From positions 1,302,001-1,366,000 of the forward strand of contig OZ271919.1 in assembly GCA_965602035.1 (NCBI GenBank): a stretch of DNA of 64,000 nucleotides, written 5' to 3'. This stretch comes from Natronospirillum sp965602035. Lineage in GTDB: Bacteria > Pseudomonadota > Gammaproteobacteria > Pseudomonadales > Natronospirillaceae. The translations under genes and the position numbers were made by a program. The notes beneath the pieces are model-generated. The model was given only the letters and a program-made list of their open reading frames with translations. It searched no databases and was not told where the DNA came from. Shown here one piece after another: positions 60,473 to 64,000 of the stretch (positions within the stretch are counted from its first letter, which is position 1; each line of letters begins with the position of its first letter).

Positions 60473-62088
60473 TCGTAATGACTCATTCAGTAATCCCACT
60501 ACTCCCAGACTCAGTTGCTCATCAGCTTTTCCATTTTAGCTTCATAGTCTCGACTATGTAGCTTCCAATTACTTATGCGTCGTTGCAATGTCCGAATTTG
60601 CCCATTGGAAAATCGGTTGGGGTATTGGCCATCCAGCCAATCAATAATCTCACGTGCCGTGCTATGAGGTTGAATTTCTAATCTGAACTGTATGTCAGGC
60701 CACACGCCGTCAAACGGATCCGGACGGGTGCGCCATGTCCTGGGTCCTTTGCGACGATCCAGCGGCTTATGTATTTGGTAGTGCTGGCAGTATTCGTGGC
60801 CATTGATAGTGGGTGAGGTTGTTTCCGGCAAATTCGTACCAGCGGTCTGGCCAGCGTAGCGCCAAAGCTGCACCTGAAGTGCGCGGAGTTCGTCCATAAG
60901 TCTGACTGGATCCAATGTATGGAATTCATTTGTCAGTTGCGCCTTGATGCGTTCGCTGAGGTCTGGACGCTGAAGAAGCCGCTGATAGGCTGTTTTTGCC
61001 GGATGATACTGTTTTGAAACCCTTGCCCCATGGCGCTGCTTGCTGAGTAGTTTCAGAGAGGGTTGAAAATAGTTTACATACAGTCGTAGCACACCATAGA
61101 ACTGCGCCAGTGCCGACCAAGCTTTAGGACCAGTGAACCGATCGTATCCTACCAGCCGTCGAACAACTGAACCGTTTTTCTCCTCGACGAAGGCTTGATC
61201 GTTTTTGCGATGTGTACGCGCTCTTGTAAATGTGATTTCGTTGGCTTCGCAGTAATCCAGAAGGTCGTGATTGATGAATTCGCTGCCACAATCGGAATCG
61301 AGACCTTTAAGATCAAATGGCATCAACGTGCGCGCTACATCAATACCGCTGATGACATCGGCAGCACTCTTTTTCAATAGCGGCATGCACTCCAGCCAAC
61401 CCGTTGCGATATCTATCAAAACCAGAGTGTTGAGGAACGTGCCATTGGGATCACCACCACAATGAGCGACCAAGTCAATTTCGAAGAAACCGGGGGTCGC
61501 TTCATCCCAGTCAGCGAACGTACGGATAGCAACCTGATTTTTTAACAGCGTACCCCGCTTGGTCAGGCTCTGGCCGTCCTTGATTCTGTACCGTTCGCAA
61601 TGTAGCAATCTATCCACGGTCGCAGCACTGACGGTTAGCAGCTTTCGCCGAAGATCTTCAGTGATTCTAAGGTGTCCGTGTCGCTCCATCGAAGATACCA
61701 GTTCCGGAATGAACGGAACAAGGCGTTTGGAGCACACCTGATTCGCCGTATGCCAGATGTAGACGAGTACCTTAAGGAATTGAGCATCGTACTTTTGTCG
61801 ACCCGGCCTGGGCCTCACTGTGCCATTCTGAGGCAAGCATGTTTGATCATTGAGCAACTGTATGGCGTATTTCCGGTCGTACCCCGTCGCCGCCACAAAG
61901 CCGTCCAGAATGCGACCTTTGGTAGACCAGTCCGCGTCCTGATAGCGACCATAAACACTCGCTAGCATTTCTCGTCGTGCGGATAGACTCATCTGATGCT
62001 TCATCAGTGCAACTCCTGCTGAACAGTAGTTAGATTTTAGATGAGTCAACAGACCGTCAAAGGTTTGATTTTTAGTGAGTCAATGCGA
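60473..62088 (-). mobile_element. ISNCY-like insertion sequence
   Basis: Imperfect ends TCGTAATGACTCATTCA (60473-60489) and, reversed, TCGCATTGACTCACTAA (62072-62088) flank one transposase gene; a further ATGAGTCAAC copy lies inside the right end. The limits are estimates. It separates the wzx gene from the tviB operon. Confidence 0.6.
60511..62004 (-). CDS. DDE integrase-core transposase, ISNCY type
   Basis: 497 aa from ATG 62004. A helical N-terminal DNA-binding region (MSLSARREMLASVYGRYQDA; YDRKYAIQLLND) precedes an rve core with Asp in FFEIDLVAHCGG, Asp in LDSDCGSEFINH and Glu in AFVEEKNGSVVRR. The C-terminal half is basic and probably binds the ends. Catalytic residues are intact. Confidence 0.88.
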   Translation of the reverse strand: MKHQMSLSARREMLASVYGRYQDADWSTKGRILDGFVAATGYDRKYAIQLLNDQTCLPQNGTVRPRPGRQKYDAQFLKVLVYIWHTANQVCSKRLVPFIPELVSSMERHGHLRITEDLRRKLLTVSAATVDRLLHCERYRIKDGQSLTKRGTLLKNQVAIRTFADWDEATPGFFEIDLVAHCGGDPNGTFLNTLVLIDIATGWLECMPLLKKSAADVISGIDVARTLMPFDLKGLDSDCGSEFINHDLLDYCEANEITFTRARTHRKNDQAFVEEKNGSVVRRLVGYDRFTGPKAWSALAQFYGVLRLYVNYFQPSLKLLSKQRHGARVSKQYHPAKTAYQRLLQRPDLSERIKAQLTNEFHTLDPVRLMDELRALQVQLWRYAGQTAGTNLPETTSPTINGHEYCQHYQIHKPLDRRKGPRTWRTRPDPFDGVWPDIQFRLEIQPHSTAREIIDWLDGQYPNRFSNGQIRTLQRRISNWKLHSRDYEAKMEKLMSN

Positions 62089-62183
62089 ACCAGACAAGGT
62101 AGTTGACGTTCTATAATCTTGGGGACTCGCCTTCTAGATTGGACTAACTTATCGTGGTGTTCGGTATCAATAAAGGAGAGAAA

Positions 62184-63467
62184 TTAGCTATGGGCTTTGA
62201 TATTAAACCAAGGCATAGCATGTCTTTTCTGTGCAACGTACCATGACAAGATAAACCTAATCCCCATAGAAAAGCAAAACGCGTAGGCTGCACCCTTCAT
62301 ACCTAAATAGTCAACTAATATAATCAAAAGCAATACATTCACGGTGCCTGAGAAAATAGTGGCTAAGGAAAGGAAACCTGTTCGTTTCGAAAAGAAAATG
62401 TAGTTTGTGACCATCAAATACATACCGTGAAATACTTGTCCAAGCACTAACCAACCGACTACTTCCCCAGCCCGTTTATATTCATCTCCTGCCACAAATA
62501 TGACTAGCCATGGCACCACAAGAAATGAGAGGCCAGCACCAAAAAGTATAAGCGCAAACCACCCATATGTATAACGAACAATCTGCTTTTTTTCCTCTTC
62601 GTTATCGCGTTTTAGACGCTCAAAAAGCCACGGCATATAGGCTTTGTTAATGGCATCGAAAATTAACCTTAGTGCCATACCAAACTGAACAGCCACAACA
62701 TAGATTCCAACTTCTGAAAGCCCGAGCTCCTCCTTAATCACAAAGCGGTCTATAGTCGTCAATAAAAACATACCGGCCACATGAGGTATGAGGGGCACAC
62801 CAAACCTTAATGCTTCTTTTACAAAACGGGGCCGCCAAACAAAAAAACAGAGCAAATTGTCTTTTTTTAACAAAGCCAAGGCAATTATTGAAAATAAGCT
62901 AAATGTAAAAACTTGTGCGCTAATTCTACCCGAAGGTCCGTAAAACAAAACCACGACAAGAATGATAGACAAACTAACGTTTATCAGGCTCCTTGAAATT
63001 TGAAGTAGACCATAATACTTGGCTTTTTTTCTAACCTGCCATTGTGTGAGCCGTATTAACGTGATTGTACTTGCGGTTGTTGTCAGTGCGCCAAAGAGTA
63101 TCCATTTCGGCTCAAGACCCAACCAATATGCGAACTGGCTCTTGAAAAAGAAGAGAACCACCAACGCTATGGATGTAGTTACTGCCAAAATCTGTAAGCA
63201 AGAACCAATAAAATCTCTAAGATCACTACTCCCAAGATTTTCATCATAGAATTTTCTTCCGGCTGCACCGTGGAGGCTAAGCCCAACGAACGCCATCAAC
63301 GCTCCAAGTAAGGTCTGGAACATTGCGACCTCGCCGTATTCTTCAGGGGTCAAGAAGCGAGTCAAAACTGGAAGGAGGGCAAACGGTATAGCAGCGTTGA
63401 GAATATTGGATACTAGGTAGACCGCGGACCCCGCGAGAAACGTACTATTCTTGATTTTCAGTACCAC
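62184..63467 (-). CDS. wzx: Wzx-type polysaccharide flippase (MOP superfamily)
   Basis: 427 aa, about twelve membrane spans. The N-terminus SAVYLVSNILNAAIPFALLP, RFLTPEEYGEVAMFQTLLG and the later RFVIKEELGLSEVGIYVVAV and AINKAYMPWLFERLKRDNEE are typical of the PST/Wzx group. It moves undecaprenyl-linked repeat units to the periplasm for the Wzy polymerase. AT-rich, first surface-polysaccharide gene after the right-edge IS. Confidence 0.9.
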   Translation of the reverse strand: MVLKIKNSTFLAGSAVYLVSNILNAAIPFALLPVLTRFLTPEEYGEVAMFQTLLGALMAFVGLSLHGAAGRKFYDENLGSSDLRDFIGSCLQILAVTTSIALVVLFFFKSQFAYWLGLEPKWILFGALTTTASTITLIRLTQWQVRKKAKYYGLLQISRSLINVSLSIILVVVLFYGPSGRISAQVFTFSLFSIIALALLKKDNLLCFFVWRPRFVKEALRFGVPLIPHVAGMFLLTTIDRFVIKEELGLSEVGIYVVAVQFGMALRLIFDAINKAYMPWLFERLKRDNEEEKKQIVRYTYGWFALILFGAGLSFLVVPWLVIFVAGDEYKRAGEVVGWLVLGQVFHGMYLMVTNYIFFSKRTGFLSLATIFSGTVNVLLLIILVDYLGMKGAAYAFCFSMGIRFILSWYVAQKRHAMPWFNIKAHS

Positions 63468-63528
63468 GACTGATGAAATCCCAAGTTAGTTTGATTGCAT
63501 AGTTTTTCAGATTTCAGAATGAGACAGA

Positions 63529-64000
63529 TTACGACCTAACTGCAGAATCGAATAGGTTGCACGCCATCCCGTCATCCGAATTGACCCTACCCCCGTTTAA
63601 GGTCCACCCAGAGCTGGAAAAATCCGGCTTCTCGGGTCGTTGTTTCTGCTCGATCATCGCGTGTTTCCGGGCGTAATCGGCAGGGGTTGACCACCCCAGT
63701 GCGAAGTGGGGTCGAACTTGGTTATAGAACGCTCTCCATGCGTCGATTTTTTCCCTGGCATCCGCCGACGACAAGAAGCAGTTTTCGTTCAGGCACTCCT
63801 GGCGGAGTCGACCATTGAACGATTCGACCGTTGCATTATCGGTGGGCATCCCTGGCCGTGAAAAGTCGATTTCAATGCCGCGCTCATACGCCCAACGGTC
63901 CATCACCTTGCCTGCAAACTCGGATCCATTGTCAATCTTCAGCACTTTTGGATTGCCTCGAAAGCGAGCAATCGCCGTCAGCGCTTCTTGTACGTCCTGG
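63529..64000 (-). CDS. IS3-family (IS407-like) transposase OrfB, 5' part outside window
   Basis: The frame is open to the window edge. LKIDNGSEFAGKVMDRWAYE holds the second catalytic Asp; TDNATVESFNGRLRQECLNE holds the Glu; KIDAWRAFYNQVRPHFALGW is the C-terminal block. The frame runs through the IS end near 63582, so the last ~17 residues come from flanking DNA. The first catalytic Asp lies beyond 64000. Confidence 0.88.
   Translation of the reverse strand, partial: QDVQEALTAIARFRGNPKVLKIDNGSEFAGKVMDRWAYERGIEIDFSRPGMPTDNATVESFNGRLRQECLNENCFLSSADAREKIDAWRAFYNQVRPHFALGWSTPADYARKHAMIEQKQRPEKPDFSSSGWTLNGGRVNSDDGMACNLFDSAVRS
63582..64000 (-). mobile_element. IS3-family (IS407-like) element, right part in window
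   Basis: The end reads TGACCCTACCCCCGTTTAAG at 63582, matching the pattern of the IS407-like end at 51268. Remainder lies outside. Target duplication cannot be checked. Confidence 0.7.

Overview
The window reads as a chromosomal stretch of a GC-rich gammaproteobacterium, probably marine or halophilic. The evidence for that is a tripartite tricarboxylate transporter, REP-type palindromes of the style seen in pseudomonads and their relatives, a Wzx/Wzy surface-polysaccharide locus, and AbiE/MNT-HEPN modules. Genus is not resolvable from sequence alone. No rRNA, tRNA or CRISPR array was seen.

Region 1 (1-6.7 kb) is a small catabolic block. A TctCBA uptake system and a RidA-like gene run leftwards; an aldehyde dehydrogenase and an amidase run rightwards. 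A palindrome overlapping a sigma70-like promoter lies between the two arms.

Region 2 (6.7-24.2 kb) is a GC-rich surface-glycan region dominated by phosphate chemistry: a Stealth sugar-phosphate transferase, a kinase-like YrbL relative, a PAP2 lipoprotein, a nucleotidyltransferase, an O-antigen ligase/polymerase, a class I amidotransferase, a three-part nucleotidyltransferase / PEP-synthase-like kinase fusion and a CDP-glycerol-type transferase. Together they resemble the first steps of the Campylobacter capsular phosphoramidate pathway. Three glycosyltransferases, an AbiE toxin-antitoxin pair and two paralogous chain-length regulators complete the region.

Region 3 (24.2-36.3 kb) is a series of short one- or two-gene cassettes separated by REP clusters: a DUF4143 ATPase, MNT/HEPN pair 1, a Panacea antitoxin with a membrane partner, a SEC-C protein with a DUF6429 protein, and MNT/HEPN pair 2. 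An orphan rmlB-like gene and two divergent WecA-like transferases follow. Next come a proteasome-like Thr-nucleophile protein with a small partner and a decayed gene carrying an in-frame amber codon.

Region 4 (36.4-64 kb) starts with an AT-rich anti-phage dCTP deaminase. A long leftward surface-polysaccharide locus follows. Its GC-rich distal part (38-45.4 kb) encodes a GT4 transferase, a heparinase II/III-like protein, WecB, WecC and a two-domain oxidoreductase. Its AT-rich, strain-specific core (45.4-60.2 kb) encodes an oxidoreductase, several glycosyltransferases, a Wzy-like polymerase, a NeuB/NeuA/NeuC sialic-acid set and a TviB/TviC pair for UDP-GalNAcA; a Wzx flippase lies beyond it. 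Insertion sequences sit at 51.3-53.5 kb (three nested layers), 60.5-62.1 kb and the right edge. REP elements are absent from this part.

Functional model (inference): WecB/C, TviB/C and NeuA/B/C supply UDP-ManNAcA, UDP-GalNAcA and a CMP-nonulosonate. The transferases build the repeat unit on undecaprenyl phosphate, Wzx/Wzy export and polymerise it, the chain-length proteins set its size, and region 2 adds phosphate or phosphoramidate decorations.
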